This document shows positions 1 to 9,128 of a stretch of DNA of 64,000 nucleotides, one piece after another. Position 1 is the stretch's first letter, and each line of letters opens with the position of its first letter. The DNA lies in contig NZ_CP072943.1 of NCBI RefSeq assembly GCF_018069705.1, positions 186,001 to 250,000 of the forward strand, given 5' to 3'. The notes under the pieces are model-generated. The model saw only the letters and a list, made by a program, of their open reading frames with translations. It did not search any database and had not been told where the DNA came from. The position numbers were made by a program, and so were the translations under genes. This DNA is from Aminithiophilus ramosus (GTDB lineage Bacteria > Synergistota > Synergistia > Synergistales > Aminithiophilaceae).

Positions 1-1953
1 GTGATCGACGGCCCGGGCCATCTCCTCGCTGGAGGCCGCCTGTTCCTGGGCGGCGGCGGCGATGGTCTCCATCAGGCCGTTGATCCGCTCCACGTCGGCC
101 AGGGTGCGGTTCAGCTTCTCCTGGGCCTCTCTGGCCCTGCCCACCGTCGAGGCCATCTTCTCTCCGGCCCGACGGGCCCCCTGGGCCGACGTCTCGGCGC
201 TCCCCTTGAGAGAGTCGATGAGATCGGCGACTTTGCGCGCGGCCTGGTTGGACTCCTCGGCCAGCTTGCGGACCTCTTCGGCGACGACGGCGAAGCCCCG
301 TCCCGCCTCTCCGGCCCGGGCCGCCTCGATGGCGGCGTTGAGGGCCAGAAGGTTCGTCTGGTCGGCGATGGCCGAGATGGTCGTCACGAATCCGGCGATG
401 GCCGAGACGGAACGGCTCAGATCCTCCATGCTCGTCAGCGAGGCGCTGCTCATCTGTCCCACGTCGGCCACGTCGGCGATGACGAGGCTGAAGGCGGCGA
501 CGGCCTCTTCCGTGGCGCGCCGCGTCATCCGCGAGGCCTCGGCGCCCTGGGCCGAGGACTGGGCGGCGCTCGTGGCCGACGAGGCGACCTCTTCGATGGA
601 GGCGTTCGTCTCCTCCAGGGCGGCGGCGTTGGTCTCGGCCAGATCGGCCACCTGCTCGACGACGTGCTTGATCTCCGCCGTCGAGGCGTTGGACTCCTCG
701 GCCAGGGCGGCGAGGGATTCGGCCAGACGGCCGTTCTGCTCGGCCTCGTCGAAGATGGAGGCGAGGGTCGCCCTCTGGGTGGCCACCATCCGGGCCAAAG
801 CGTCGGCCATCTGGCCCAGCTCGTCTTTGGCCGTGATGGCGAAGTCGTCGCGGCCGATGGTGAGGTCTCCCTCTCCGGCCCGCTGGGCCAGGGCGACGAC
901 GGTCTGGACGGGGCGGACGATGGAGCGGGTCAGAAAAAAGACGACGAGGGAGAGGAGAACCATGGCGACGACGCCGGAGGCGATGCCGGCGGCATTGATG
1001 GCGTGGACGCCGGCCAGGGCGCGGTCCATGGGAACGGCCACCATGAGGGCCCAGGGGCGGTCCGTCTGGCCCGGCGTGAAAGGCGTGATCCGCGTCAGGA
1101 CATCCGTCTTCATGGCCGGCGAGTAGGCCGTGAAGGTCATGGCCGTGCCTGACTCGATGTGGGCGAGGATGTCCCGCTCCAGGGACTTGTCGTCGTGGAA
1201 GTAGACCTTGCCCAGTCGCGAGGCGTCGGGGTAGGCCACGTAGGCGCCGTTGTTCGAGAAGAGGGCGGCGTAGCCCGTCTCGAAGGGCCTGATGGCGCCG
1301 ACGCTCTCCTGGAAGGAGTCGAGGCTGAGGTCGATGCCGACGACGCCGAGAAACTTCCCCTCGGCGACGATGGGGACGATGTACTCGGAGATCATGACCG
1401 ACTTCCCGCCGGCCTCCCAGACGGCGGGGTCGAGAAGGCGCGCCCGCCCGGCCTTTTTCGTCCCCAGATAGTAGTCCCCCTCGACGGGGTCGTCGTAGGC
1501 GATGCAGGGCTCAACCTCGATGGGGCCGTTGCTGCGGTGGAACCAGGGGATGTAGCGTCCCGTGCCGTCGTGGCCGGGCGCGCCGCCATGGAGGGCGTCC
1601 CGGCCGTCGAGGGCGTCGGGCTCCCAGACGGTGAAGGCGCCGAAAAACTGGGGATTTTCCTCGAGGACGCGGCGCAGCAGGCCGTCGAAGGCGGCCCTGT
1701 CGGCCTTGCCCTGTGTCCTGAGGACGGCGAAGGTCTCGGCGAGGAAGTGGGCGGCGTCGGCGGCGGCGTCGATCTCGGCCTTGACCCGGACGGAATGGTG
1801 GAGGACCATCTCCTGGGCCTCCCGGTACGTCGCCTCCGTCAGCAGATGACGTGCCCTGAAGGAGAGGTAGCCCAGGGCGGAGGCGAAGGTGACGGCGGCG
1901 ATGGTCAGGATGGGAAGAAGCATCTTCGTGCGCAGCCTCAGTCTTTTAAACAT
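1..1953 (-). CDS. Methyl-accepting chemotaxis protein (3' end outside window)
   Basis: The gene reads leftward and is open to base 1, giving 651 codons with the C-terminus missing. The start at 1953 begins [13 protein letters not shown] membrane helix at about residues 12-31, an extracellular dCache-like sensor at about 35-305 (it contains [18 protein letters not shown]), a second helix at about 316-337, a HAMP domain and the start of the signalling rod follow. The conserved receptor tip ([19 protein letters not shown]) lies at about residues 530-550, so the family call is firm. It should sense a small extracellular ligand and control CheA; dCache receptors often bind amino or organic acids, but the ligand cannot be read here. 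An IS5-family element sits only about 75 bp upstream of the start and has probably displaced or replaced its promoter. Confidence 0.93.
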   Translation of the reverse strand, partial: MFKRLRLRTKMLLPILTIAAVTFASALGYLSFRARHLLTEATYREAQEMVLHHSVRVKAEIDAAADAAHFLAETFAVLRTQGKADRAAFDGLLRRVLEENPQFFGAFTVWEPDALDGRDALHGGAPGHDGTGRYIPWFHRSNGPIEVEPCIAYDDPVEGDYYLGTKKAGRARLLDPAVWEAGGKSVMISEYIVPIVAEGKFLGVVGIDLSLDSFQESVGAIRPFETGYAALFSNNGAYVAYPDASRLGKVYFHDDKSLERDILAHIESGTAMTFTAYSPAMKTDVLTRITPFTPGQTDRPWALMVAVPMDRALAGVHAINAAGIASGVVAMVLLSLVVFFLTRSIVRPVQTVVALAQRAGEGDLTIGRDDFAITAKDELGQMADALARMVATQRATLASIFDEAEQNGRLAESLAALAEESNASTAEIKHVVEQVADLAETNAAALEETNASIEEVASSATSAAQSSAQGAEASRMTRRATEEAVAAFSLVIADVADVGQMSSASLTSMEDLSRSVSAIAGFVTTISAIADQTNLLALNAAIEAARAGEAGRGFAVVAEEVRKLAEESNQAARKVADLIDSLKGSAETSAQGARRAGEKMASTVGRAREAQEKLNRTLADVERINGLMETIAAAAQEQAASSEEMARAVDH

Positions 1954-2029
1954 GCAAATCCCCCCGTTCTCAGCTTGTGGAGGGGCGAATGCCCCGGTGC
2001 GTCGACCCATTTCCATCATAGGGCCCTAA

Positions 2030-3273
2030 GGAACCTCTGAAAAAAAGATCCGGCAAGCTCCAACAGTACCTCTTGGTGGCTGAATTCGTGCGCTGTGTGC
2101 CATTTCAGCCTGTCGTGTCAGGCAAGTTGCCTATGTGGAGCTATTCCCGGCTCTTTTTTGCCTTATGGTTGCCGTTCTGCCGGCTTTTGAAGACACTACG
2201 CCCTATCCATCTCCAATAAAAGCCTTCTCACCATGTACAGGTTGGACAGGGCAAAAATCACGTGGACATGGCTTGTGTTCTTCTTGAGCCCCTTGTAACG
2301 CACCTTGGTGAATCCGAAGACTCGCTTCGCGATCAAAAAGACATGCTCCACCTTTGCCCTCGTTTTGGACAGCATACGATTGTGAGACTGTTCTTCGTCG
2401 GTCAGTTTCCTGTTCCGTGACCCCCTTTTGTTGGTGTTGTCGACGGCATCGGGTGCCTTTTCCCGGATCGTCTCCGTCTTGCCTATGTAGGCCGAATCTC
2501 CCCAGACTCCCTTTTCCGCTCCGTGGAGAAGGTCTCCGACCATCCGGGAGTCGTGGACATTCGCCGCCGTGGTCGCGAGGCTGTGGACCAGCTTGCTGTC
2601 TTTGTCCACCCCGATGTGGACCTTCATGCCGAAGTAGTACTGGTTCCCTTTCTTTACCTGATGCATGTCGGGGTCTCGCTTCTTCTCCTTGTTCTTCGTC
2701 GACGAGGGCGCGGCGATGATGGTGGCGTCCATGATGGTTCCCTCGGCAAGACGCAGTCCTTTCGATTGCAGGTGAGCATCGACCTCACGGAAGATCCGTT
2801 TCCCCAGGTCGTGCGCTTCGAGAAGGTGGCGAAACTTGCAGATGGTCGTCTCGTCGGGGACAGGCTCGTTCCCGAGGTCGATGCCGACGAAGCGCCTCAT
2901 CGATTCCATGTCGTAGAGGGCTTCTTCCGCTGCCGGGTCGCTGAGGTTGAACCAGCACTGGAGAAAGTGGATTCGGAGCATCCGCTCCAATCCAACCGGT
3001 GGACGACCTCGTTCGGCCTTGGGATAGAAGGGAGCGATGAGCGCGCAGAGATCCTTCCAGGGGACCACAGCCTCCATTTCGGAGAGGAACTTCTCCCGCC
3101 GGGTAGGCTTCCTGTATCTCTCGAAGGTCTGGGCGTCGGCAAGGGTTTTCTGTCGCTCCATTTCGTCTCGCACTCCTTGAAAAGGGGATGAGGACATCGG
3201 CGCTACAGCTCTATTCTACCAATTACATCATCGCTGATGCGACTTCATGAAAGGCGCTTTTTTCAGAGGTTCC
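2030..3273 (-). mobile_element. Complete IS5-family insertion sequence, 1244 bp
   Basis: The ends are perfect 16-bp inverted repeats (GGAACCTCTGAAAAAA at 2030-2045 and its complement at 3258-3273). The element is flanked by a 4-bp direct duplication CTAA (2026-2029 and 3274-3277), which matches the YTAR target of IS5-family elements. It holds one intact transposase gene. Perfect ends, an intact gene and a clean duplication indicate recent insertion. It lies between the chemoreceptor start and the nuclease operon that diverges from it, so it separates both from their former shared upstream region. Confidence 0.95.
2196..3197 (-). CDS. IS5-family transposase
   Basis: This 333-residue protein carries the N-terminal DUF772-like region typical of IS5 transposases (GLERMLRIHFLQCWFNLSDP, about residues 69-88) and a DDE catalytic core: TIMDATIIAAPSS (first Asp, about residue 159), VWGDSAYIG (second Asp, about 232) and the C-terminal region with KTRAKVEHVF carrying the glutamate (about 288). 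It catalyses cut-and-paste movement of the surrounding element. Length is normal for the IS5 subgroup and there is no frameshift, so the enzyme is probably active. The start is the ATG at 3197, 76 bp inside the right end of the element. Confidence 0.95.
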   Translation of the reverse strand: MSSSPFQGVRDEMERQKTLADAQTFERYRKPTRREKFLSEMEAVVPWKDLCALIAPFYPKAERGRPPVGLERMLRIHFLQCWFNLSDPAAEEALYDMESMRRFVGIDLGNEPVPDETTICKFRHLLEAHDLGKRIFREVDAHLQSKGLRLAEGTIMDATIIAAPSSTKNKEKKRDPDMHQVKKGNQYYFGMKVHIGVDKDSKLVHSLATTAANVHDSRMVGDLLHGAEKGVWGDSAYIGKTETIREKAPDAVDNTNKRGSRNRKLTDEEQSHNRMLSKTRAKVEHVFLIAKRVFGFTKVRYKGLKKNTSHVHVIFALSNLYMVRRLLLEMDRA

Positions 3274-3525
3274 CTAAAGAAAGAAGCGCCATATTAAAAA
3301 GAAAGGATTGTAGTTGCTTTGCAATTGAACCGAATCGATGAATCGGTAAGGAGTTTAATTTTTTGAGGAAGGTCTGCCGGGACGGGGAGGCTCGACGCCG
3401 AAGGGGACGTTTTCGAGGCGATTTGCGGCGCCCTCTTGGGAGAGCGGGAGCAATGGGTTAAGATGGCGTTGATCCTTTCGCATGGCCGTCGTCCTCGGGA
3501 AAAGGGGCGACGGGAGGAGGTCCGC
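3274..3525. other. Upstream region of the nuclease operon
   Basis: Between the right end of the IS and the nuclease gene the first 90 bases are AT-rich (3280-3370), unlike the surrounding DNA, and probably carry promoters for the rightward nuclease operon and originally for the leftward chemoreceptor. No promoter could be assigned with confidence. A reading frame opens with TTG at 3436, but the strong ribosome site GGGAGGAGG at 3511-3519 belongs to the ATG at 3526. Confidence 0.4.
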
Positions 3526-4788
3526 ATGGCTCTGAAGGTGTTGGCTCTGGGCGATGTCCATCTGGGGCGGAGGCCCTCCCTTCCCGGGGGCGAGCTCGAT
3601 CCGGTCCGTCTCGGCCCCGCCGCGGCCTGGCTGCGTGCCGTCGACGAGGCCCTCGAGGCCTCTGTGGACGCCGTCCTCATGGCCGGAGACGTCGTCGAGA
3701 GGGAGGACGATTTTTTCGAGGCCTACCGCCTTCTCTCTGCGGGCGTGAGACGCCTCGTCGAGGCTGGCGTTGCCGTCGTCGCCGTCGCCGGCAATCACGA
3801 CGGCCGCGTCCTGCCCCGGCTCGCCTCCGAGATGGAGGGCTTCCGCCTCCTGGGGGCCGACGGGCGCTGGGAGGCGCTCCGCCTTCGCGGCGGAGGCGAG
3901 GAGGTGACCCTCTGGGGGCGGTCCATGACGGGCGGTTCCTGCCGCGTCAACCCCTTCGAGGGGGCGACCTTCGACGGCGAGGGGCTGCGTCTCGGGCTGC
4001 TTCACGGTCACCGGGACGGAGGGGAGAGTCCCTACGCCCCCTTCTCCCGCGGCGATCTGGAGCGCAGCGGCCTCGACGGCTGGCTTCTGGGCCACATCCA
4101 CCGCCCCGATGCCCTTTCGGTCGCCCGTCCCCTGGGCTATCTGGGCTCCCTGTCGGGTCTCGACGTGGGCGAAACGGGGGCTCACGGTCCCTGGTTCCTC
4201 TCCGTCGAGGGGGGGCGCCTTGCCGTCGTCGAACAGTGGCCTCTGGCGCCTCTGCGCTGGGAGCACGTCGATGTCGATCTCACGGGGCTCGTCGAGGCCG
4301 AAGAGGCCCGCAGCCGCCTCCTGGCCCGGATCGGTCGCCTCGACGCGGAGCTGGCCGTCTCCCGATGGGTCCCGGAGGCCCTGGGACTGCGCCTCCGTCT
4401 CGTGGGGGTCACGGCCCTGGGCGGCGCGGCCCGGTGTCTCCTGGCCTCCGACGAGGGGGAGATCCTCTCGACGGGGGCGGGAGGAACGGCTTATTTCCTC
4501 GAATCGGTGACGGCCCTCACCTGCCCCGAGCGCGATCTGGCCCGTCTGGCCCGTCTTCCCGATCTGCCGGGGCTTCTGGCCCGCCGCCTTCTGGCCCTCG
4601 ACGGCTCCGACGAGGGGCGCCGTCTCGTCGACGGTGCCCGTCTCCGCCTGGAAGGCCTCGTCGCGCGCGATCCCTGGGCGGCCCTCCAAGGTCCCCCCCT
4701 CGACGAGGTCTCTCTGGTCGAGGCCCTTCGCCGCGTCGGACTGAGCCTTCTGGAGGAGCTTCTCGCCCAGAAGGAGGCCTCGTCGTGA
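3526..4788 (+). CDS. Metallophosphoesterase of the SbcD/Mre11 (YhaO-like) family
   Basis: This 420-residue protein shows the calcineurin-type phosphoesterase motifs in order: GDVHLG (Asp10, His12), MAGDVVE (Asp55), AGNHDGR (Asn90, His91), LLHGHRD and LLGHIHRP. These are the metal ligands of SbcD/Mre11 nucleases. The protein would supply the Mn-dependent nuclease partner of the SMC-like ATPase encoded directly downstream, whose GTG overlaps this stop codon. The ATG at 3526 was chosen because GGGAGGAGG lies 6 bases upstream. The order and the partner resemble the YhaO-YhaN pair of Firmicutes more than E. coli SbcDC. Likely role: DNA end processing or repair; a defence role is possible given the third gene. 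Confidence 0.88.
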   Translation: MALKVLALGDVHLGRRPSLPGGELDPVRLGPAAAWLRAVDEALEASVDAVLMAGDVVEREDDFFEAYRLLSAGVRRLVEAGVAVVAVAGNHDGRVLPRLASEMEGFRLLGADGRWEALRLRGGGEEVTLWGRSMTGGSCRVNPFEGATFDGEGLRLGLLHGHRDGGESPYAPFSRGDLERSGLDGWLLGHIHRPDALSVARPLGYLGSLSGLDVGETGAHGPWFLSVEGGRLAVVEQWPLAPLRWEHVDVDLTGLVEAEEARSRLLARIGRLDAELAVSRWVPEALGLRLRLVGVTALGGAARCLLASDEGEILSTGAGGTAYFLESVTALTCPERDLARLARLPDLPGLLARRLLALDGSDEGRRLVDGARLRLEGLVARDPWAALQGPPLDEVSLVEALRRVGLSLLEELLAQKEASS

Positions 4789-7700
4789 ACCTCGTCCGTC
4801 TCGAGATCGGACGTCTCCCGGGCCTCTCCGGCCCTCTCGTCGTCGACGACATCGCCGAGGCCTGCAATCTCGTCGTCGGTCCCAACGGATCGGGCAAGAG
4901 CAGCCTCGTCCGGGCCCTGAGACTTCTCGTCGACGGCAACCTCGCCTCCGGAGCCGACGTGGAGATCCGAGGCTCCTTCCGTCAGGGCGATGCCCTCTGG
5001 CAGGCGACGCGCTCGGGCCCTCGCGTGATCTGGACCGTCGACGGCCGCCGGACCGATCGCCCCTCCCTTCCCGACGGCGATGACCTGCGCCCCTACCGCC
5101 TGGACCTGGCGAGCCTCATCGGCGCCGACGAGGACGAAAGACGTCTCCTGGCCGAACTGCGGCGAAGCCTTCGGGGCGGATGCGACCTGGAGGCCCTCAG
5201 GGCCCGCGATCCCTTCCTCCTCCGTCCCCGCGCGGGCCGGTCCGAGGCGAAGGCCCTCGGCTCTGCCCGAAGGCGTCTCCGGGAGGTGGAGAGGAGCCGG
5301 GCCGAACTGAGACGGAACGAGGCGCGCCTTCCCGACCTGGAGAGGACGGTGGCCTCGGCGCGCCGCGGCGCCGACGAGGTCCGCGATCTTCTGGCGGCCC
5401 TGGAACTTCTCGAGGCCTGCCGCGAGCTCCGCCAGGCCCGGACCCTCTTCGAGGCCTTCCCGCCCTCTCTGGAGCGTCTCTCCGGCGACGAGGGGGCCCG
5501 TCTGGCCGGGCTCGACGAGGAGGGAGATCGCCTCGGCCGCGAGTGGACCCGCGTCTCGGCCCTCGAGGAGGAGGCCGGGAGGCGCCTGGCCTCGACGGGC
5601 TTCGCCGAAGGGGGGCCCGATCCCGTCGGGCTTGTCGCCGCCTCTCGCGATCTCGTCGAGCTGGGCCGTCTCGACGGCGAGCTCGAACGTCTCCGCAGGG
5701 AGAGGGAGGCCGCGGCCCTGGCCGAGAGGGAGGCCCGCGCGGCCCTGGGAGAGGGGCCCCTGCCGCCCCGCCTCGACCCCCGCTCTCTCAGCGAGGCCGA
5801 GAAACTCGCCGGGGCGCTTCAGGCCCTGGAGACGGCCCGGCGCGACCGGGCCGCCCGTCTCGCCGAAGGGCCCGAGAGCCCCGAGCCGTCGGAGATCGAG
5901 GCCTGCGCCAGGGCCTCGGAGGCCCTGCGCCGGTGGCTCGCCGCAGACGGGGTCCGCAACCCCTGGCTGAGGCCCCTGCTGGTCCTCTCTGCGGCGGGCC
6001 TTCTGGTCCTGGCCTTCCTGGCCCACGGAAGAGGAGAGGGGCCTCTCGCGGGAGGGGCCGTCGCCGTCGCCCTCGTCCTCTCCGTCACGACTTTCCTCGC
6101 CCGCGACGACCGCAAGGGGGCGAGGGAGCGCTTCGGAAGGGCCTTCGAAGAGCCTCTCTGGCGACGTGACGCCGTCGCCCTGCGCCTGGAGGAGATCGAG
6201 GCCCGAGGCGCCGAGCTGGTGCGGCGGCGCGACGAGGCCCTTCGGGCCCGGGAGGGGCGGCGGGAGCTGGAGGTCCTCGACGGCGAGCTGGCCCTCCTGC
6301 GGCAGAGGAAGGAGGAACTGGCCCTGAGGCTGGGTTTCGATCCGGCCCTGACGGCCCTGGGTTTCCACGCCTTCGTCCGTCTCGTCGACGCCTATGCCGG
6401 GGCGCGACAGGCCCTGGCCCTGGCCGAGGCCGACGGGGAGGATCTTCTGGCCCGGCGCCGGGCCCTGCTCGACGGCCTGAGGGCCGTCGTCTCCCCCTGG
6501 GAGACGACGGGCGACGGAGGGCTCCATTCTCTCGAGGCCGCCCTCGAATCGCTTCAGGAGAGGCACCGCAGGGCCGATGAGGCCCGGCGTGCCTTGGCGG
6601 AGGCGGGACGGGAGCGAGAGAACCTGGAGACGGCCAAAGCCGGACGCGAGGAGAGGGAGAGGGCCCTCTTCGAAGCGGCAGGCCTGCCCCGAGACGAGAG
6701 GAACGAGCTCCTGCGCCGTCTGGAGCTCCTTCCCTCCTGGAGGGAGGCCCGCGACCGCCTGCTGACGGCCCGAAAGGGCGAGGCCCTGCTCCGTCGTCCC
6801 CTGGAGGGACGGCCGGATCTCCTGGAGGCGGCCGAGGCCCTCGACGAGGCCGAACTGCGCGGTCGGCTCGATCGGGCCCGGGAGAGGGCGGCCCTCCTGG
6901 AGCCGTCGGAGGCGGAGCTGGCCCGCATCCGGGCCGAACTGGCCGTCGCCGGCGAGGGGGCTCCTCTCGAAAGAGCCCTGGCCGACGTCGACGGGGCCCT
7001 GAGGGCCCTGGAGAAGAGGCGGGACCAGGCCCTCTTCGCCGAGCTGGCCTCTTTTCTCCTCGACGACATCGAGGCCGAGCACCGCGTCGAGAACGAGCCC
7101 GAGCTGATCCGATCGGGGCGGGATCTCTTCGGCCGCTTCACCGGTCACGCCTTCGAGCTCCGCGTCGACGACGGCGGCTTCCGCGCCCGCGACTGCGCCC
7201 TCGAGGTGGAGCGCGGCCTCGACGAGCTCTCTTCGGCGACGCGGATGCAGCTTCTTCTGGCCCTGCGTCTGGCCTGGATCGAGCGGATCGAGGCGGGAGG
7301 TCCCGCTCTGCCCCTCTTTTTCGACGAGGCCCTCACCAACAGCGACGTCGAACGCTTCGGCCAGGTGGCCCGCGCCCTCGACGAGCTGGCCCGGGAGGGG
7401 CGTCAGATCTTCTATCTCAGCGCCCGGACCTACGAGGAGCTTCTCTGGAAGGAGGCGACGGGACGGTGTCCCCACAAGATCGACCTTCCCTCCCTGAGAC
7501 GTCGGGCTCTTTCCCTGCCCGAGAGTTACGGCCTCGTCGAGAGGGCTCCCCTTCCCTCGCCCGAGGGGCACTCGCCCGAAAGCTATGCCGCCGCCCTAGC
7601 CGTGGCGCCCGTCGATCCCCGATGTCCCGGCTCCATCCCCCTGTTCCACCTCCTCCGGGACGACCTGGGCCTTCTCCACCGCCTCATGGAGGAGTGGCGT

Positions 7701-8204
7701 CTGACGGCCCTGGGGCCCCTCGAGGTCTTGCTCGGAGACAAAAGGGGCGCCGAGCGCCTCGGCGAGGCCTGGGGTAAGCTCCGCCGCCGCGCCTCTTTGG
7801 CCCGGCTCTGGTGCGACATTTGGAGAAGGGGGCGGGGAAGACCCGTCGACGGACCGGCTCTGGAGGCCTCGGGAGTCCTTTCGGCCACCTTCTTCGGCCG
7901 GGTTCTCTCCCTTGCCGAGGACTGCGGCGGCGACGGCGCGGCCCTGATCGCCGCCCTTCGCGAGGGACGGATCAGCCGCTTCCGGGCCGAGACCATCGAC
8001 CAGCTCGAAAGTCATCTCGCGGAAGAGGGGTACATCGACGAGGGGGAGCGCCTCGACGAGGCCGGGCGGCGGCGGGCCCTTCTCCTCGAAGGGGCCGCCG
8101 ATGCCGGGGAGATTCAGGCCGTCGTCGATTGGCTCGAGGCGGGCCTCCTCGTCGACGGAGGCCCCGCAGAAACGGAGAAAGGGCGGATATCCGCCGAGGA
8201 ATGA
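4785..8204 (+). CDS. SMC-like AAA ATPase of the SbcC/Rad50 (YhaN-like) family
   Basis: The 1139-residue product starts with GTG overlapping the upstream stop. A Walker A box GPNGSGKSS lies at residues 32-40, long Ala/Leu/Glu/Arg-rich coiled coils fill about 180-390 and 450-780, and two hydrophobic stretches at about 393-440 look like a membrane hairpin, as in YhaN-type proteins. Walker B with the catalytic glutamate (PLFFDEAL, about 845) and a D-loop-like segment (LTNSDVERF) complete the ATPase head. Unusually, about 250 more residues follow the head; their function is unknown, and a charged helical stretch (RISRFRAETIDQLESHLAEE) lies near the end. The protein should form an ATP-gated complex with the preceding nuclease, perhaps at the membrane. 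Confidence 0.85.
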   Translation: MNLVRLEIGRLPGLSGPLVVDDIAEACNLVVGPNGSGKSSLVRALRLLVDGNLASGADVEIRGSFRQGDALWQATRSGPRVIWTVDGRRTDRPSLPDGDDLRPYRLDLASLIGADEDERRLLAELRRSLRGGCDLEALRARDPFLLRPRAGRSEAKALGSARRRLREVERSRAELRRNEARLPDLERTVASARRGADEVRDLLAALELLEACRELRQARTLFEAFPPSLERLSGDEGARLAGLDEEGDRLGREWTRVSALEEEAGRRLASTGFAEGGPDPVGLVAASRDLVELGRLDGELERLRREREAAALAEREARAALGEGPLPPRLDPRSLSEAEKLAGALQALETARRDRAARLAEGPESPEPSEIEACARASEALRRWLAADGVRNPWLRPLLVLSAAGLLVLAFLAHGRGEGPLAGGAVAVALVLSVTTFLARDDRKGARERFGRAFEEPLWRRDAVALRLEEIEARGAELVRRRDEALRAREGRRELEVLDGELALLRQRKEELALRLGFDPALTALGFHAFVRLVDAYAGARQALALAEADGEDLLARRRALLDGLRAVVSPWETTGDGGLHSLEAALESLQERHRRADEARRALAEAGRERENLETAKAGREERERALFEAAGLPRDERNELLRRLELLPSWREARDRLLTARKGEALLRRPLEGRPDLLEAAEALDEAELRGRLDRARERAALLEPSEAELARIRAELAVAGEGAPLERALADVDGALRALEKRRDQALFAELASFLLDDIEAEHRVENEPELIRSGRDLFGRFTGHAFELRVDDGGFRARDCALEVERGLDELSSATRMQLLLALRLAWIERIEAGGPALPLFFDEALTNSDVERFGQVARALDELAREGRQIFYLSARTYEELLWKEATGRCPHKIDLPSLRRRALSLPESYGLVERAPLPSPEGHSPESYAAALAVAPVDPRCPGSIPLFHLLRDDLGLLHRLMEEWRLTALGPLEVLLGDKRGAERLGEAWGKLRRRASLARLWCDIWRRGRGRPVDGPALEASGVLSATFFGRVLSLAEDCGGDGAALIAALREGRISRFRAETIDQLESHLAEEGYIDEGERLDEAGRRRALLLEGAADAGEIQAVVDWLEAGLLVDGGPAETEKGRISAEE

Positions 8205-8214
8205 GGGATAGACC

Positions 8215-8802
8215 GTGAAGAGATTGGTCCTGGTGGACTACGAGAACATCAACCTCGACGCCGTCGGAGAGATCGACACGACGTCGACCCATCTGTGGAT
8301 CTTCGTCGGCCCCAATCAGAAGAACCTCCCCTTCGAGACCGTCACGGGCCTCCAGAAGCTGGGAGAGGCCTGTCGTTGGATCAAGATCGCCCGCCAGGGG
8401 AAGAACAGCCTCGACTTCCACATCTGCTTCGAGCTGGGCGTCATCAGCGCCGCCGACGACCGTCCCGAGGCCACCTTCATCCTCAGCAACGACAAGGGCT
8501 ACGACGCCGTCATCGACTACGCCAACGGCAAGGGGCTGAAGACGCAGCGCATCACCCACCTCTCGCAGCTTCCGTCGTCGACGGTGAGCAAGCCCCGGTC
8601 GAAATACACGGCGGCCATCATCGAGAACCTGAGCAAGATCCAGGCCCAGAAGAGACCTCGCAAGGTCAGCTCCCTCCGCTCTCATCTGGTCAACTGTTTC
8701 AAGAGCAGCATTCCCGAGGGGGAGATCGACACGGCCCTCGAAGAGCTTTTCGCCACCTGCAGGCTCTCGGAGGAGAAAGGTCACGTCAAGTACGAACTCT
8801 AG
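8215..8802 (+). CDS. NYN/PIN-like nuclease domain protein
   Basis: This 195-residue protein begins at a GTG 10 bases after the ATPase stop, so it is translationally linked to the two repair-type genes. The N-terminal half looks like a PIN/NYN nuclease fold: VDYENI (Asp8, Glu10), NSLDFHICFE (Asp67) and ILSNDKGYD (Asp93, Asp97) are the acidic residues expected to bind Mg. The C-terminal third (from about residue 135) is basic and helical and may bind nucleic acid in the manner of OST-HTH tails. It would be an RNase or structure-specific nuclease acting with the Mre11/Rad50-like pair. Its TAG stop lies inside the CTAG end of a MITE-like repeat. Confidence 0.7.
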   Translation: MKRLVLVDYENINLDAVGEIDTTSTHLWIFVGPNQKNLPFETVTGLQKLGEACRWIKIARQGKNSLDFHICFELGVISAADDRPEATFILSNDKGYDAVIDYANGKGLKTQRITHLSQLPSSTVSKPRSKYTAAIIENLSKIQAQKRPRKVSSLRSHLVNCFKSSIPEGEIDTALEELFATCRLSEEKGHVKYEL

Positions 8803-8946
8803 GCGTCCGTCGGACTTGGCCTGGTGATCGTTGGTCGATACCCTTTTATGCTATCCAAAAGGAATGATTTGCCATTGAAGCCGGGCTTTCAGTTCCATGG
8901 ATCAAGCCAAGTCAGACTTCTCCGGGCAATCCCGACAGGCGTCTAG
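8799..8946 (+). repeat. MITE-like element, copy A (CTAG ends)
   Basis: A 148-bp unit begins and ends with CTAG and has imperfect terminal inverted repeats (left GCGTCCGTCGGACTTGG, right complement ACGCCTGTCGGGATTG). Its interior, including ATGCTATCCAAAAG near 8852, aligns over its whole length with the complement of 60435-60580. The left CTAG contains the TAG stop of the nuclease gene. The simplest reading is insertion at CTAG with duplication of that tetranucleotide. No coding capacity. Confidence 0.75.
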
Positions 8947-9093
8947 GCGTCTGTCGGGATTGCCCGGAGAGCGGATTGGGCTTGAACGGTGAGACTGAAA
9001 ACAGGGCTTCGCAGGGTAAAAGATTTCTTTCGGATCGCCGCATGGCAGGGCATGGATCACCGGTCGTCGGGCCAGGTCCGACAGACCCCCAGG
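8943..9093 (-). repeat. MITE-like element, copy C, head-to-head with copy A
   Basis: This copy begins at the CTAG that ends copy A and runs in the opposite orientation. The junction is a near-perfect inverted repeat of about 50 bp centred on the shared CTAG (about 8920-8970, core GACAGGCGTCTAGGCGTCTGTC). The far end is degenerate (GTCCGACAGACCCCCAGG near 9076-9093). The interior matches the repeat at 60435 only in part, so this copy is older. The pair fills the space between two convergent genes and could act as a transcription terminator. Confidence 0.6.
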
Positions 9094-9128
9094 CCCATCG
9101 CCGCGGGCGGGGAGGTCTCTGAATTCCG

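Noticed and set aside
1-2040. Long plus-strand reading frames (1-1152, 62-1126, 1159-2040)
   Set aside because: They are antisense to the chemoreceptor, whose minus-strand translation shows a complete conserved signalling tip and sensor. High GC opens frames on the opposite strand.
4491-7571. 1026-codon minus-strand frame opposite the SMC-like ATPase
   Set aside because: Composition is Gly/Pro/Arg-rich with no recognisable domain; the plus strand encodes a complete ATPase with Walker motifs.
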